64,000 nucleotides of DNA. Source: a virus. The translations under genes and the position numbers were made by a program. The DNA is taken from positions 101,527 to 165,526 of IMG/VR virus record IMGVR_UViG_3300037247_000655, one strand, 5' to 3'. Each line of letters begins with the position of its first letter. Position 1 is the stretch's first letter. Below are positions 8,795 through 17,440 of the stretch, in pieces. A model generated the notes under the pieces. The model was not told where the DNA came from. It did not search any database and saw only the letters and a program-made list of their open reading frames with translations.

Positions 8795-9953
8795 TTCCAT
8801 TCTCCATTACATAACCGTCAGAAAAAACCTCAGATCTAGATGTCTGTTGTAAAATAGGACCAATCTTACTCGCTATGTCACTTGGTAACATATCTCCAAT
8901 ATCACCTTCTGTATCGGGTGTCACACAAAATACCCTAAAATAGTGTTGGAAATCTTCCTTGATTCTATCCATTGCTGTCTGTCCGGCTTTATCGTTATCG
9001 AACGTACATATAACAGTCAATGCTCCAGCATTTTGAAGCATCAAACGTTGTTGTTTAGATATACTTAATCCAAGCAATGCTACGCTGTTTCTAATACCAG
9101 CAGCCTCGTAAGCCCAGACATCCCCTGGCCCTTCACACAATATTGCTGTACCAGTTTTCCCTATGAATGGCTTCGCGTACCAAGAGTTATATAAACACAA
9201 TCCCCCTCGCAACCCCTTTGAGTGTTTCCATTTGGTATACACAGCACTGTATTCAGAATCTGGACACGATGTTCTATCCGGATGATGGTGCAAACCACAG
9301 TCATCACATTTATTATATATACTTCTACCAGACCATCCTACAACATATCTGCCAGTAATATCTAATATGGGGAAAAATGCCCTTTTGTACATCTGTTTCC
9401 CTTTGATATTACAAAAAGATATATGATACTTAGCTATTATCTCTGGTGATACACCTCTATTCGGATAATAAACCTGATCAGCCTGGAGCTTAGACACTAC
9501 CGTTGACAATGGTAATCCATTATTTATCTTGGTGACGATGCTTTTTCTCTTGTGCAGTTTTATTACTTTAGATATCTCTATATCCTGGGCAGTTGTTTCG
9601 CTTGTTCCAAACTGATCCAAACCAAGAGCTTGAGCTACGAATTTTACTGATTGATGAAACTCCCATTTCTTTCCTGTCTTGCGACTCATAGTCCCTCGCA
9701 CTAGACCAAAAATACTATTTGAAGGACCTGTCAACGGATCGCGGTGGCACCCCCTTGTTTTGCACTCAAAATGGTTAGATTGTAATGCCCAGAACAAGCC
9801 CCTGTCATTATCACCATCATGAATAGGGCAAGCACTTTGAATATAGTCGTGCCGTTCAGTAAATTCTACACCCATAGCATCAAAGATTTCACAAACTCTT
9901 TCACAAGCCCTGGCTTGAATAAACTCTACTTGACTCGCATTGAATCTTTGCAC
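8787..9953 (-). CDS. DnaG-type DNA primase
   Basis: 388-residue primase. The N-terminal zinc site is C42-x-x-H45 paired with FECKTRGCH (C64, C69). The catalytic TOPRIM domain has LCEGPGDVWA (E274, D278) and the metal-binding FDNDKAG at 318-324. A second putative zinc loop, CDDCGLHHHPDRTSC at about 216-230, is not part of cellular DnaG and may be lineage specific. The protein lacks a clear C-terminal helicase-binding domain. The start is GTG, chosen because AAGGA lies 9 bases upstream. The helicase gene ends just 2 bases before it, consistent with a primase-helicase pair. Confidence 0.9.
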   Translation of the reverse strand: MQRFNASQVEFIQARACERVCEIFDAMGVEFTERHDYIQSACPIHDGDNDRGLFWALQSNHFECKTRGCHRDPLTGPSNSIFGLVRGTMSRKTGKKWEFHQSVKFVAQALGLDQFGTSETTAQDIEISKVIKLHKRKSIVTKINNGLPLSTVVSKLQADQVYYPNRGVSPEIIAKYHISFCNIKGKQMYKRAFFPILDITGRYVVGWSGRSIYNKCDDCGLHHHPDRTSCPDSEYSAVYTKWKHSKGLRGGLCLYNSWYAKPFIGKTGTAILCEGPGDVWAYEAAGIRNSVALLGLSISKQQRLMLQNAGALTVICTFDNDKAGQTAMDRIKEDFQHYFRVFCVTPDTEGDIGDMLPSDIASKIGPILQQTSRSEVFSDGYVMENGNG

Positions 9954-9955
9954 TG

Positions 9956-11395
9956 CTATGATTCCTTAGCTTTATTTTCTAAAGAAGACTTAACTACGGC
10001 AGAAAATGTTTGTCCTTCTATGAACTTGCCTACCTCAAGCTTCTCTACCACGTTTATATATTCACCACTTTCCATACCAGCTCCAAATCTAGTATCTGTT
10101 ACCACCAACTTCTTTGTACCATTTATTGGGGGATCTTCGTTTAGTTCGGTTTGTGTTTTCTTTTTCAATATAGTAAAATTGGAACATAACCACGCAATCC
10201 TGTCAGAACCCGACACTACCTCTGACCCTTCTTTTTCTATCCCGTCTCTATTAAGTTGAACAGTAGCCAATACTGGTAGTTTGAATTTAACGGCAAAGTT
10301 GTGTAGTGCCGTCACAAGAAAACCAAGCAATTGATACTCCTGTAACCCCTTCTTCAAACCACCATCATCCATGAGTTTAAGATAATCATATATAATTAGA
10401 CACGGTTTTGCTGCGCCGCTGTGTGTAAATCCAACCTTCTTTGATAACCATCTTCTTGCTATGGACATGATCGCATGCGGAGCTAAGCCCGCTACCGAAA
10501 AATGATCTATGGACAGACCTTCTATCTTATCTTGACAACTCCATAATGCTTCCTCTTCTTGCTTGTTGTGCTTAAAACTTCCAGTCTCTATGCGATTCAA
10601 ATCTATGCCTGACACTAAAGATGATAGGCGGTGCAACTGGATGTCGCTTGTTAACTCTGTGTCTAAATACAATACTGGAATTCCATGCTCTGCTATATTA
10701 CATGCTACGTTGATGCAGAAAAAACTTTTTCCAATTTTAGTTCTAGCACCTACAACATTTACGGTAGCAGGTCTCAATCCTCCTCCGATTGCATTATCCC
10801 AAGCGGGAAACCCTGTCGGCAAGCCTACTATGTCCTGTGGTGTCTCTGCCAGGGCTTTCATCACACTATCGAATTGTTGCCCAAGAGATACAACGGTAGC
10901 ACCCTGATCCATAATCTGTCCTGTGAATCCAAAGATAGGTTCCTCTATCTGTCCAATTATATCGTCGACATCTTCTGCCCCTGTGATTTTCTTTAGATTG
11001 TTCTGAACAGCAACCGCTGCCATATATCCTTGTCTTGCTATGGATAGCTTGTATACAGCTATCACTAATGATCTAATATTATCTTTAGATGATTCATTCT
11101 CTCCTATTATCGCCTCTAGGTATTCAGTGTGTTTCCCGTCATTTACGAAATTGTCGCAATTAAGAATTTTTGCTGCTGCTTGAATACTAGGAATATCAAA
11201 AGTCTTAGCATCATCATGACTAACAAGATGGGAAAGTATTTTGAATAACTCTTGATTGATTGGCCAATAAAAATCCTTCACACCAATAAGGTCTTCAACT
11301 TCGAAAAAACAATCGGTGCCATATGTGGTTATACCAGAAAGTATAGCACGCTCCATACCTGCATCTTGTAATATAGCATTTGATTTACTTTTCAT
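9956..11395 (-). CDS. DnaB-type replicative helicase
   Basis: 479-residue hexameric helicase of the DnaB/RecA-core family. The N-terminal helical domain includes EDLIGVKDFYWPINQELFKI. The ATPase core begins at LPTGFPAWDNAIGGGLRP with Walker A GARTKIGKS near residue 220, then LYLDTELT. CLIIYDYLKLMDD is the Walker B strand. TVQLNRDGI and SDRIAWLCS complete the family blocks. It unwinds the fork ahead of the DnaE-like polymerase and would recruit the adjacent primase. The ATG at 11395 overlaps the previous stop (TGATG). Confidence 0.92.
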   Translation of the reverse strand: MKSKSNAILQDAGMERAILSGITTYGTDCFFEVEDLIGVKDFYWPINQELFKILSHLVSHDDAKTFDIPSIQAAAKILNCDNFVNDGKHTEYLEAIIGENESSKDNIRSLVIAVYKLSIARQGYMAAVAVQNNLKKITGAEDVDDIIGQIEEPIFGFTGQIMDQGATVVSLGQQFDSVMKALAETPQDIVGLPTGFPAWDNAIGGGLRPATVNVVGARTKIGKSFFCINVACNIAEHGIPVLYLDTELTSDIQLHRLSSLVSGIDLNRIETGSFKHNKQEEEALWSCQDKIEGLSIDHFSVAGLAPHAIMSIARRWLSKKVGFTHSGAAKPCLIIYDYLKLMDDGGLKKGLQEYQLLGFLVTALHNFAVKFKLPVLATVQLNRDGIEKEGSEVVSGSDRIAWLCSNFTILKKKTQTELNEDPPINGTKKLVVTDTRFGAGMESGEYINVVEKLEVGKFIEGQTFSAVVKSSLENKAKES

Positions 11396-11967
11396 CAAAC
11401 AAATCTACTCTTTGTACCCATTAGACATTTCTTACATTTTTGACCCATTTCTCCACCAGGTCTATTAGATTGGAACATACTATCACATTCACTACACTCA
11501 ACATCATAGCTATTTATTTGTGGTCGCTTTACTTGGATAGTTTTAGTTTTCTCAGCTAAAATCTTGTTCTTCTCTATCTCAATTGGATCTGGATTATTTG
11601 TAATAAAACGGACTCCATCAGTTTGTTTCTGTACCGCAGTCTTCCTTCTTGAATCAATATCTGGAGGACTACCTTCTTCATCTTTATTTACTGATTTAGA
11701 TTTTTTAGATGTCTTTTTTCTACTAACCTTTTTCTTTAAGGCTTTTGGTGGTTTTGTGGTTGGTGTTTGTTGCAGCTCAAGAACATTGGATAACATATCT
11801 GCAACCTGACGCAATGCAGCTTCCGCATCTTGAATTGTTAACTTAGCAATGAACGCTTTTGCCGAAGGTACACTTAAAGTTTCTCCGGTAAGTCGCTCAT
11901 ACCCCTCACAAACTATATCCCAGTTTCCTGTGCGAATACCTTCTGCTATATACTCAATAGGACTCAT
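11395..11967 (-). CDS. Hypothetical protein with Lys-rich linker and C-terminal zinc ribbon
   Basis: 190 residues, family not recognised. The first 65 residues are helical. A long Lys/Ser-rich linker (KKKVSRKKTSKKSKS) follows, and the C-terminus is a zinc ribbon with C-x2-C (CSECDSMF) and C-x2-C (QKCKKCL). The layout suggests a nucleic-acid-binding or protein-bridging factor in the replication operon, which is inference. The start is the ATG at 11967, with GGAG 6 bases ahead, overlapping the previous stop (TGATG). Confidence 0.75.
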   Translation of the reverse strand: MSPIEYIAEGIRTGNWDIVCEGYERLTGETLSVPSAKAFIAKLTIQDAEAALRQVADMLSNVLELQQTPTTKPPKALKKKVSRKKTSKKSKSVNKDEEGSPPDIDSRRKTAVQKQTDGVRFITNNPDPIEIEKNKILAEKTKTIQVKRPQINSYDVECSECDSMFQSNRPGGEMGQKCKKCLMGTKSRFV

Positions 11968-12383
11968 CAACAACTCCCCTCATTATATCTGGCTCTTACT
12001 AAACCATTAATACTCTGTCCAATTACTTCTATCCTACGTGCAAGGTAAACTATTCTATCAAGTCTTAGTTCAACCTCTTTAACTAACTTATTAAGCTTAG
12101 GACGATCATCACCCAACAAACGGTTTACTACCTGTTTTGACCACCTAAGAAACGTTTGACATTCATTTGTTTTTTGCTGCAAAAATAAAGCATACTGAGC
12201 TAAAATAACTGTATCTTCAGACAGATCTACTGAAGATTGTTCTCTTAACAACTCTCTAGTAAACCCAAGAATCTTTTCAACTTCATCATTAGATGGCTGA
12301 TGTTGTGGTAACCCTAATGCTTTACACCACTTATCTAGCTCATCTGAATACAATGCTATTTCATTGGTCAAATCACTCATCAT
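11967..12383 (-). CDS. Hypothetical helical protein in replication operon
   Basis: 138 residues, predicted mostly alpha-helical (LTNEIALYSDELDKWCKALG at the start), no catalytic motif seen. Two ATGs stand in tandem at 12383 and 12380. It is co-transcribed with a Vsr-like nuclease and the helicase, with short overlaps on both sides. Function unknown; a helicase-loader or accessory role is only a positional guess. Confidence 0.7.
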   Translation of the reverse strand: MMSDLTNEIALYSDELDKWCKALGLPQHQPSNDEVEKILGFTRELLREQSSVDLSEDTVILAQYALFLQQKTNECQTFLRWSKQVVNRLLGDDRPKLNKLVKEVELRLDRIVYLARRIEVIGQSINGLVRARYNEGSC

Positions 12384-12732
12384 AAATTTCTAACATTTTA
12401 AACCCATTTAATTCGCACCAATCTCGTTTCTTTTGATCCGTATCTTGTTGTTTGTGAAATTCTCTTTTCGTTTTGTGAAAATGTTTTACGTGTTCCGTGT
12501 GTTGTTTTCCATTACATTCGATCACTAAATTAACTGATGGTATAAAAAAATCTATGATAAATCTCTCAACTGGTATGATCACCTCTTCAAAAATAATATC
12601 ATGAGGGTATTTTTCGGCTAGTTGTTGACCTATCCTATATTGAAACAACGACTTACATTTTTCTTTTGATCTTCTTTTTTTATTACTTAATCGTATCCTT
12701 GTGGTTCCACCATTGAGTAGTTTAACTTCCAT
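12373..12732 (-). CDS. Vsr/DUF559-like PD-(D/E)XK endonuclease
   Basis: 119-residue protein with the small restriction-like fold seen in very-short-patch-repair and DUF559 nucleases. RFIIDFFIPSVNLVIECNGK carries the D...ExN/K core; GKQH follows, with RDWCELNGFKMLEIYDE at the end, as in this family. The basic N-terminus (RLSNKKRRSKEK) could contact DNA. A role in mismatch or junction processing during phage replication is plausible but unproven. There is no strong RBS; TATAAT at about 12750 may give it its own start. Confidence 0.68.
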   Translation of the reverse strand: MEVKLLNGGTTRIRLSNKKRRSKEKCKSLFQYRIGQQLAEKYPHDIIFEEVIIPVERFIIDFFIPSVNLVIECNGKQHTEHVKHFHKTKREFHKQQDTDQKKRDWCELNGFKMLEIYDE

Positions 12733-12733
12733 G

Positions 12734-13255
12734 TTATGGGTTAATTCCCATCATTATACAATGAATGTATTCAAGCTCGTCCGAGATAAGACCTTTATCC
12801 TTAGGTATCCACCTAACTACTTCTATGTCTTGATTTTCCAACATATCCTTTACGACCTGATTGACATCTTCCAGTTTTGCATCAGTATATAATCCACTTT
12901 GTGATGTAGTAATAGGTCCATACACTACTCGCTTAATACCCTTCTGAATAATATGAGCCCAACAGTGAGTACATGGAGGTCCACTCACATACAAAGTAGC
13001 ATCTTCCAAATCTCCAGTAGAATTTAGTATTGCATTTTCTTCTGAATGCAATATAGGAGGATATTTTTCTGGTCGCATCTGTGGCATCTTATCATCATTG
13101 ACACCCCTAGGGTAACCGTTATATCCTTGGCCAACTATACATCCACGACTATTTATAATAACACAACCACATTGGGTACTTGTATCTGGACTTCGTGTCT
13201 TAGCCCAAATAGCTTGTACCATAAAATAGTCGTCCCAGCAAAGTCTAGTTCTCAC
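12734..13255 (-). CDS. dCMP deaminase-type zinc deaminase
   Basis: 173-residue cytidine/deoxycytidylate deaminase. The zinc site is HSEENAI (residues 70-76) with PCTHC (94-98). QCGCVI and YNGYPRGV match dCMP deaminases, which make dUMP for thymidylate synthesis; ThyX is encoded at 28.3 kb. The start is GTG at 13255: AAGGAGG stands 9 bases upstream, and the longer upstream reading would run 140 bases into recA. Overlap with the RecA stop is 11 bases. Confidence 0.9.
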   Translation of the reverse strand: MRTRLCWDDYFMVQAIWAKTRSPDTSTQCGCVIINSRGCIVGQGYNGYPRGVNDDKMPQMRPEKYPPILHSEENAILNSTGDLEDATLYVSGPPCTHCWAHIIQKGIKRVVYGPITTSQSGLYTDAKLEDVNQVVKDMLENQDIEVVRWIPKDKGLISDELEYIHCIMMGINP

Positions 13256-14315
13256 TATTATTGTCCTCCTTAGGTAGAACCACATCTCTAACTTCTTTTT
13301 CCAATAATTGTAATTTATCAGGGTTGTCTCTAAGAAAATTGGATAACCTTGCCAATCCCTGGAACTTCGGTGGATCACCATCATCTGCGAACATAGGTAA
13401 TGAGTACCAAGATCCAGCCTTCTCTATTAATCCAAGATTTTCCGCAGTAGTCACAATATCCCTTATAACATCAATACCAAAACCATATCTCAATGGTAAT
13501 ATGCACGGAAGAAGAGGTCTGCCAAGCGCAGATGACTGTACAGTAATATGCATGTCGTGACCGTCAGAAGTATTGGTTTCTGCGTTGCGTTCCCATTGTT
13601 GTGTCCACGTTACCTTCAACCACACAGAACACGCATATTGTATAGCCACCCCGCCCTTCTCTACAAATTTTGGACCACGTGGTTCCCTACTGGTCATTAG
13701 CTGGGATATAAAAATCAGTATTACATTTTTTGAATCAACGATTTGTTGGGCACGTCTAAAGAATGCAGACAACAACTTGGCTGGTCCAGCCATGTCTCTA
13801 CTAGAACCAATGTCGTCCTCTTGTTCTGTCATGGTTGATAAAGCAGCAATGCTATCAATGACAACAACTGCCTTCTCTTGGGTCTTGGCGATCCGTTCTA
13901 TAATGTTTAGGTAGTCTTCTGCTGTCAATGGCTTGTCTATATGATGAGGAATGACCTTGAGCTTAGCTGGATCTAGACCGTGGATAGTGGACAATAACGC
14001 AGGAGTACATCTTCGCTCTATATTTATATAGTAGGTTGGTCTGTTAAGTTCTTGTGCATTTCTGAGCAATTCTAAACATAATGTAGTTTTTCCAGACTTT
14101 GCTTTTCCGGTTATCAAACAAATCGTTCCATCAGGGATCCCACCGTTTAGGGCAATGTCTAGCGACAACGGGGTGTGAAGAATATCTCTGGTACATGGAG
14201 GCAAAGCCTTTTCTGCCGTGGCTATAATACCATGGCCATGTATTCTAATCAAAAACTCATCCAAGGATTCATCTGCAATCTTTGCTTTTGTTTTTGTCTT
14301 AGCCATTCTCTTCAT
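13245..14315 (-). CDS. recA: RecA-family recombinase
   Basis: 356-residue RecA-like strand-exchange ATPase. Walker A GKAKSGKTT spans 70-78. VVVIDSIAALS is the Walker B strand, followed by an L1-like segment (GSSRDMAGPAKLLSAFFRR). ILIFISQLMTSR and FVEKGGVAIQYACSVWLKV (the L2/core end) are also present. The start tetrapeptide repeats an ATG at 14306, which may be the true start. The C-terminus is diverged from bacterial RecA, as in phage UvsX-like enzymes. It works with the RecB-like nucleases in recombination-dependent replication. Confidence 0.92.
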   Translation of the reverse strand: MKRMAKTKTKAKIADESLDEFLIRIHGHGIIATAEKALPPCTRDILHTPLSLDIALNGGIPDGTICLITGKAKSGKTTLCLELLRNAQELNRPTYYINIERRCTPALLSTIHGLDPAKLKVIPHHIDKPLTAEDYLNIIERIAKTQEKAVVVIDSIAALSTMTEQEDDIGSSRDMAGPAKLLSAFFRRAQQIVDSKNVILIFISQLMTSREPRGPKFVEKGGVAIQYACSVWLKVTWTQQWERNAETNTSDGHDMHITVQSSALGRPLLPCILPLRYGFGIDVIRDIVTTAENLGLIEKAGSWYSLPMFADDGDPPKFQGLARLSNFLRDNPDKLQLLEKEVRDVVLPKEDNNSEN

Positions 14316-14769
14316 CTCTTATCTTAGCAAGTGCAGTTTTTCTTCCTGTATCAACAAACGTAGCGTTCTTTTTGTTGTCTATTTCGGTGTGTTGCTGTCT
14401 TTTGGATAATTCTAAACGTTGTGCAGTCAAAGATTCTACACGGTTATTCGTCCACCGCACTATCGTTGCTATTGTCTTCTTGGCAACAAGCGCTTTTATA
14501 TTGCGTTCTCGGATTATCTCTACCAAAGCTCTCCGTAATAGGGCGTCAGAAAGATTCAATTCTTTTCCTAGGTTGGTTACTCCTCTTATTTCTCTCCCAT
14601 ACTTAGGTCCCCAATATTTCTTATCAGACCAAAATCGTGGACCAATCTTTGGATTAACATTCATACACACCAATTCTATTATGTAGTCTCTGAATGTGAC
14701 ATATAATCCAGGCGTAGTAGGAGAAAGGTAAGGATGTTTTTCGCTTTTTGGTTGATGCCTTATTGCCAT
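14299..14769 (-). CDS. Hypothetical basic protein
   Basis: 156 residues, not recognised. Basic, with a possible winged-helix-like middle (GVTNLGKELNLSDALLRRAL) that would fit a DNA-binding role, but no family match can be claimed. It lies between RecA and a run of small unknown genes; the stop overlaps the RecA start by 17 bases. Confidence 0.7.
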   Translation of the reverse strand: MAIRHQPKSEKHPYLSPTTPGLYVTFRDYIIELVCMNVNPKIGPRFWSDKKYWGPKYGREIRGVTNLGKELNLSDALLRRALVEIIRERNIKALVAKKTIATIVRWTNNRVESLTAQRLELSKRQQHTEIDNKKNATFVDTGRKTALAKIRDEENG

Positions 14770-15194
14770 TATGGATTCCTGATCAAAAAGAAACCTGCAT
14801 CTGCCACTGTTCTTTCTTCTGTTTGTGCGTGGTCAAAACCTGGTTGTCGGTACCAAACTATATTGATCTTTTGTCCATCATAATATCCTATGCCGATGTA
14901 ATTAAACTGGGCACCACCCCAAACAGCCATGTGTTTCTGCCCAAAAAAGTATCCCTTTTGGTTAGGCGGCATTGGTATGTCCACACCCTTTGGGCCTTGC
15001 AGACGAAGGTTTGATATGGATATGTCCTTATTTGCGCCAAGCCATTTAGCCAAACGAACCCATGCATGTCTTTCTTTAGGCCTATCGTCTTGTATCACGG
15101 TTCTCCCATCTGATAACGACACCACGAACCTATTAGTAGGAACAGCATCTGTTACTGCAAATGCCAGGATAGCGTCGTTTACTGTATTATACAT
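14769..15194 (-). CDS. Hypothetical protein
   Basis: 141 residues, not recognised. Beta-rich composition with DGRTVIQDDRPKERHAW in the middle and a Gly/Tyr-rich segment after it. No signal peptide or membrane segment. Single-base overlap with the next gene and 8-base overlap with the previous one place it firmly in the operon. Confidence 0.7.
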   Translation of the reverse strand: MYNTVNDAILAFAVTDAVPTNRFVVSLSDGRTVIQDDRPKERHAWVRLAKWLGANKDISISNLRLQGPKGVDIPMPPNQKGYFFGQKHMAVWGGAQFNYIGIGYYDGQKINIVWYRQPGFDHAQTEERTVADAGFFLIRNP

Positions 15195-15549
15195 CTACAG
15201 ATTCCCCCTTGTCTCCTTGTTGGGCATATGGAGAACGGCCTAACTGTTCGTCTGCCCTGCTAGACTCAGTCGCGTTCATAGCACAAACACCTTTGCCAGC
15301 ATCCAATGCTTTTCTAGGATCTTCAGGTTTGATCCGTATGACACCGTCTCTAAGAGAGTTGGGTTTCTTTTCGCGATCCACATTATCATCACATATTTCA
15401 GCAACTATCAGACCCTCTCCGTAAGAGTCGAATTTATCTGACACAGCCTTCAAAAACCTTTCCTTAGACTTAGTATGCTTGCGACCTAGGTTGACATTAG
15501 ATTTCTGCAGAAACTCCATTAAATCTGTTTGAAACTCTTTAAAAGTCAT
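15187..15549 (-). CDS. Hypothetical protein
   Basis: 120 residues, not recognised. The N-terminal third is helical (FKEFQTDLMEFLQKSNVNL). The C-terminus is hydrophilic and probably disordered (SSRADEQLGRSPYAQQGDK). AAAGGAG lies 8 bases before the ATG. Confidence 0.68.
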   Translation of the reverse strand: MTFKEFQTDLMEFLQKSNVNLGRKHTKSKERFLKAVSDKFDSYGEGLIVAEICDDNVDREKKPNSLRDGVIRIKPEDPRKALDAGKGVCAMNATESSRADEQLGRSPYAQQGDKGESVDV

Positions 15550-15847
15550 TTCTGAATCTCCTTTGAGCGAGAGTGTATGGTACCTTATTTTTGCTTCTGA
15601 GAAAAACAGTGTAATCGCTGTAACACTCTTTACTACAAGACTTCAATCTCCAAAATAATCCGCCACGTTCTTTATCTTTTTTCTGCAAATTGTGATCAAT
15701 ATTGTATGGACTGAATAGATCCATCTCGTTAGAAGCCAACACCATGTATCTGTCACCAATCCACTTAGCAAAAACAACAAATGTTGGCTCGACATCATGA
15801 ACAACAGAATGAGGAGTACCATGTATATCTACTGCTATTAAGTTCAC
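15539..15847 (-). CDS. Hypothetical protein
   Basis: 102 residues starting at GTG (15847), coupled to the upstream zinc-ribbon gene by a GTGA overlap. Not recognised. The opening strand-turn-strand IAVDIHGTPHSVV and FVVFAKWIGDRYMVLAS suggest a small beta barrel; two cysteines near CSKECYSD are isolated. Confidence 0.65.
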   Translation of the reverse strand: MNLIAVDIHGTPHSVVHDVEPTFVVFAKWIGDRYMVLASNEMDLFSPYNIDHNLQKKDKERGGLFWRLKSCSKECYSDYTVFLRSKNKVPYTLAQRRFRNDF

Positions 15848-16176
15848 TTATTTCTAGCCTCGAACAAAACATCGGTCTGTGGGGAATCTGTGTCTACGTC
15901 AATAGGTTCGAACATCATATCGTCGTTCGGAGCACCTGGAAAAAACTGACCAGATATCTGCTCGACCAATGAATATCCACTACAAAAACCACACTTCACA
16001 GCTACACGCGTCAACACGTTAGCCTTATCCACACCCTGTGTTTTCACCAATTGAAGCACCAGCAATTCATGGTCACAATTCGAGCACTTAAAATTAACCT
16101 GACCCTGATCAGTCAAACCCTTTAATTTTTTTTCTGCAGAGTCAATCTTACCAGTTGTAATCTTTTGTTTATCCAT
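15844..16176 (-). CDS. Small zinc-ribbon protein
   Basis: 110 residues, with one zinc ribbon formed by FKCSNCDHELL and VKCGFCSGYSLVEQI (two C-x2-C pairs about 35 residues apart). The acidic tail PIDVDTDSPQTD is probably flexible. The function is unknown; such ribbons in phages often contact RNA polymerase or nucleic acid. The ATG at 16176 overlaps the previous stop (TGATG) and follows AAGGTAGG. Confidence 0.7.
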   Translation of the reverse strand: MDKQKITTGKIDSAEKKLKGLTDQGQVNFKCSNCDHELLVLQLVKTQGVDKANVLTRVAVKCGFCSGYSLVEQISGQFFPGAPNDDMMFEPIDVDTDSPQTDVLFEARNK

Positions 16177-16481
16177 CAACCTACCTTACCTTCCTTTATA
16201 TACTTATCAGGATCTTTAAGTACATCCTTGTTAATCTTTCCATCTCTCCAGAATGGTTTTTCGCCTTTGAACTTTCCTTCGCCTAACTTATCTTTGTGTG
16301 TCTTGCGACCCTTACACGGATTCTCAGTACCTCTTATGATCACAGCCGCTCCAGGGCTGATCAACTTGACCAATCCCGGTTTACAACACTCGGGACAAGA
16401 CAATAGAGGCTCCATGGACATACTATGAAATGCCTCGAACTCAAATCCACACAAACTGCACTCGTAATCATATGTAGGAAT
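16176..16481 (-). CDS. FmdB-like zinc-ribbon protein with an AUU start codon
   Basis: 101 residues of the FmdB regulatory-protein family: PTYDYECSLCGFEFEAF then SCPECCKPGL, two zinc knuckles and a basic tail. FmdB proteins begin MPTYxYxC, and here the codon before PTYDYEC is ATT. AGGAGG stands exactly 8 bases before that ATT. An in-frame stop is two codons upstream, so no ATG, GTG or TTG can serve without losing the first zinc cysteine; the only alternative, TTG at 16454, deletes it and has no RBS. The ATT overlaps the previous stop by one base (TAATT). Confidence 0.8.
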   Translation of the reverse strand: MPTYDYECSLCGFEFEAFHSMSMEPLLSCPECCKPGLVKLISPGAAVIIRGTENPCKGRKTHKDKLGEGKFKGEKPFWRDGKINKDVLKDPDKYIKEGKVG

Positions 16482-16882
16482 TACTTATTCCTCCTACTAC
16501 GTCGATTCATTCTATTATCTTTAAAAGCAACCCTAGCACCATCAGATCTAATTGATGTATCAACATTGATCGATTTGACAGAATCTTCCTGTATATTCTC
16601 TTCGCATTCTAACGGATCCGTTTCTTTGCTCAAGTGATCAAAATGAGCAAAACCCCCAGAATTATAATGTGTTTTACCAGCTATTTTTTCCCAGTATCTT
16701 GTGAAGCGACGAGACTTTCTTTCTTCTGGAGATAGATCAATTGTAGTACAATCCGCAATTAAACCTTCCGCTAACTTAGTTCTTCGCTTTGCAGACTTTA
16801 ACTTCCATCGCATTACTGCCGATTTCCATCGCCTCATTGACCTACGAGCAAATCTACGAAAACGAAATACAATATTCTTCAT
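16481..16882 (-). CDS. Highly basic small protein
   Basis: 133 residues, not recognised. The first 40 residues are almost a polycation (FRFRRFARRSMRRWKSA), and the C-terminus is again Arg-rich. This suggests RNA or DNA binding, which is inference. A promoter-like TATAAT 21 bases before the ATG and AAGGAG in front of it indicate a local transcription start. Confidence 0.68.
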   Translation of the reverse strand: MKNIVFRFRRFARRSMRRWKSAVMRWKLKSAKRRTKLAEGLIADCTTIDLSPEERKSRRFTRYWEKIAGKTHYNSGGFAHFDHLSKETDPLECEENIQEDSVKSINVDTSIRSDGARVAFKDNRMNRRSRRNK

Positions 16883-16896
16883 AACAATCTCCTTTA

Positions 16897-16919
16897 CACC
16901 TAATTATACCTAAAACTAC
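16897..16919 (-). promoter_or_regulatory. Putative minus-strand promoter (GTTTT..GTATAAT..AGGTG)
   Basis: On the minus strand the segment reads GTTTTAGGTATAATTAGGTG, with a perfect -10 hexamer about 20 bases before the basic-protein ATG. It resembles the block at 38976-39000 (GTTTT, then GTATAAT, then AGGTG). No -35 hexamer is obvious. Confidence 0.45.
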
Positions 16920-17440
16920 GTCTTTTGTTCCGCAAAAGTTCCCATTTTCTTTGCGAAATTTCCAAGATCTTTACGGTTTTTCTCTAAACGATCTATCTCC
17001 GGAACAGTGTCCGGAGCATGAACACACATTTTGAGATGTCGTTTAATTTCTTTAACGACTTCATCTCCAAAAGGCGAAGCCTCTCCCGCATTTTTAACAG
17101 CACGAGTTAACAAACTCAACATACTGCCGCGTTTCATGAAAGCGCGTATCAATAGTAAACCAGCTCCAACGAAAATAATTGCCATAACACTAGTTCCGAT
17201 AACAACCCATCCAGCACCACTGTAATTAATGGTTTCTGCTTGTACACTTTTCTTCCAAATAGATAGTTCTTCTGCAACTGTCTCAAGATTACCCATGTCC
17301 ATACGGATTCCTTGTATATCTGCTTTAAAAGCTTCTGGGGCCATGCAGCCTGGCAAGACACAAAAAGATATGAGAATCATCAATATGACCATGAATGCAC
17401 CATGTGTCCATAGTATCATCGCTTTCGTTGTTTCTTGCAT
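16916..17440 (-). CDS. Membrane protein with lipobox-like N-terminus
   Basis: 174 residues. An N-terminal hydrophobic segment (about 14-30) ends in LPGC at 29-32, which reads as a lipoprotein box. A second strong membrane segment lies near 74-97 (GWVVIGTSVMAIIFVGAGLL). The C-terminal 70 residues are charged and helical. Topology resembles small phage inner-membrane or lysis-accessory proteins, but no family is recognised. Confidence 0.72.
   Translation of the reverse strand: MQETTKAMILWTHGAFMVILMILISFCVLPGCMAPEAFKADIQGIRMDMGNLETVAEELSIWKKSVQAETINYSGAGWVVIGTSVMAIIFVGAGLLLIRAFMKRGSMLSLLTRAVKNAGEASPFGDEVVKEIKRHLKMCVHAPDTVPEIDRLEKNRKDLGNFAKKMGTFAEQKT

Noticed and set aside
9819-10259. 146-codon plus-strand open frame across primase and helicase genes
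   Set aside because: Shadow of two well-supported minus genes; Ser/Phe/Leu-rich composition typical of antisense frames.
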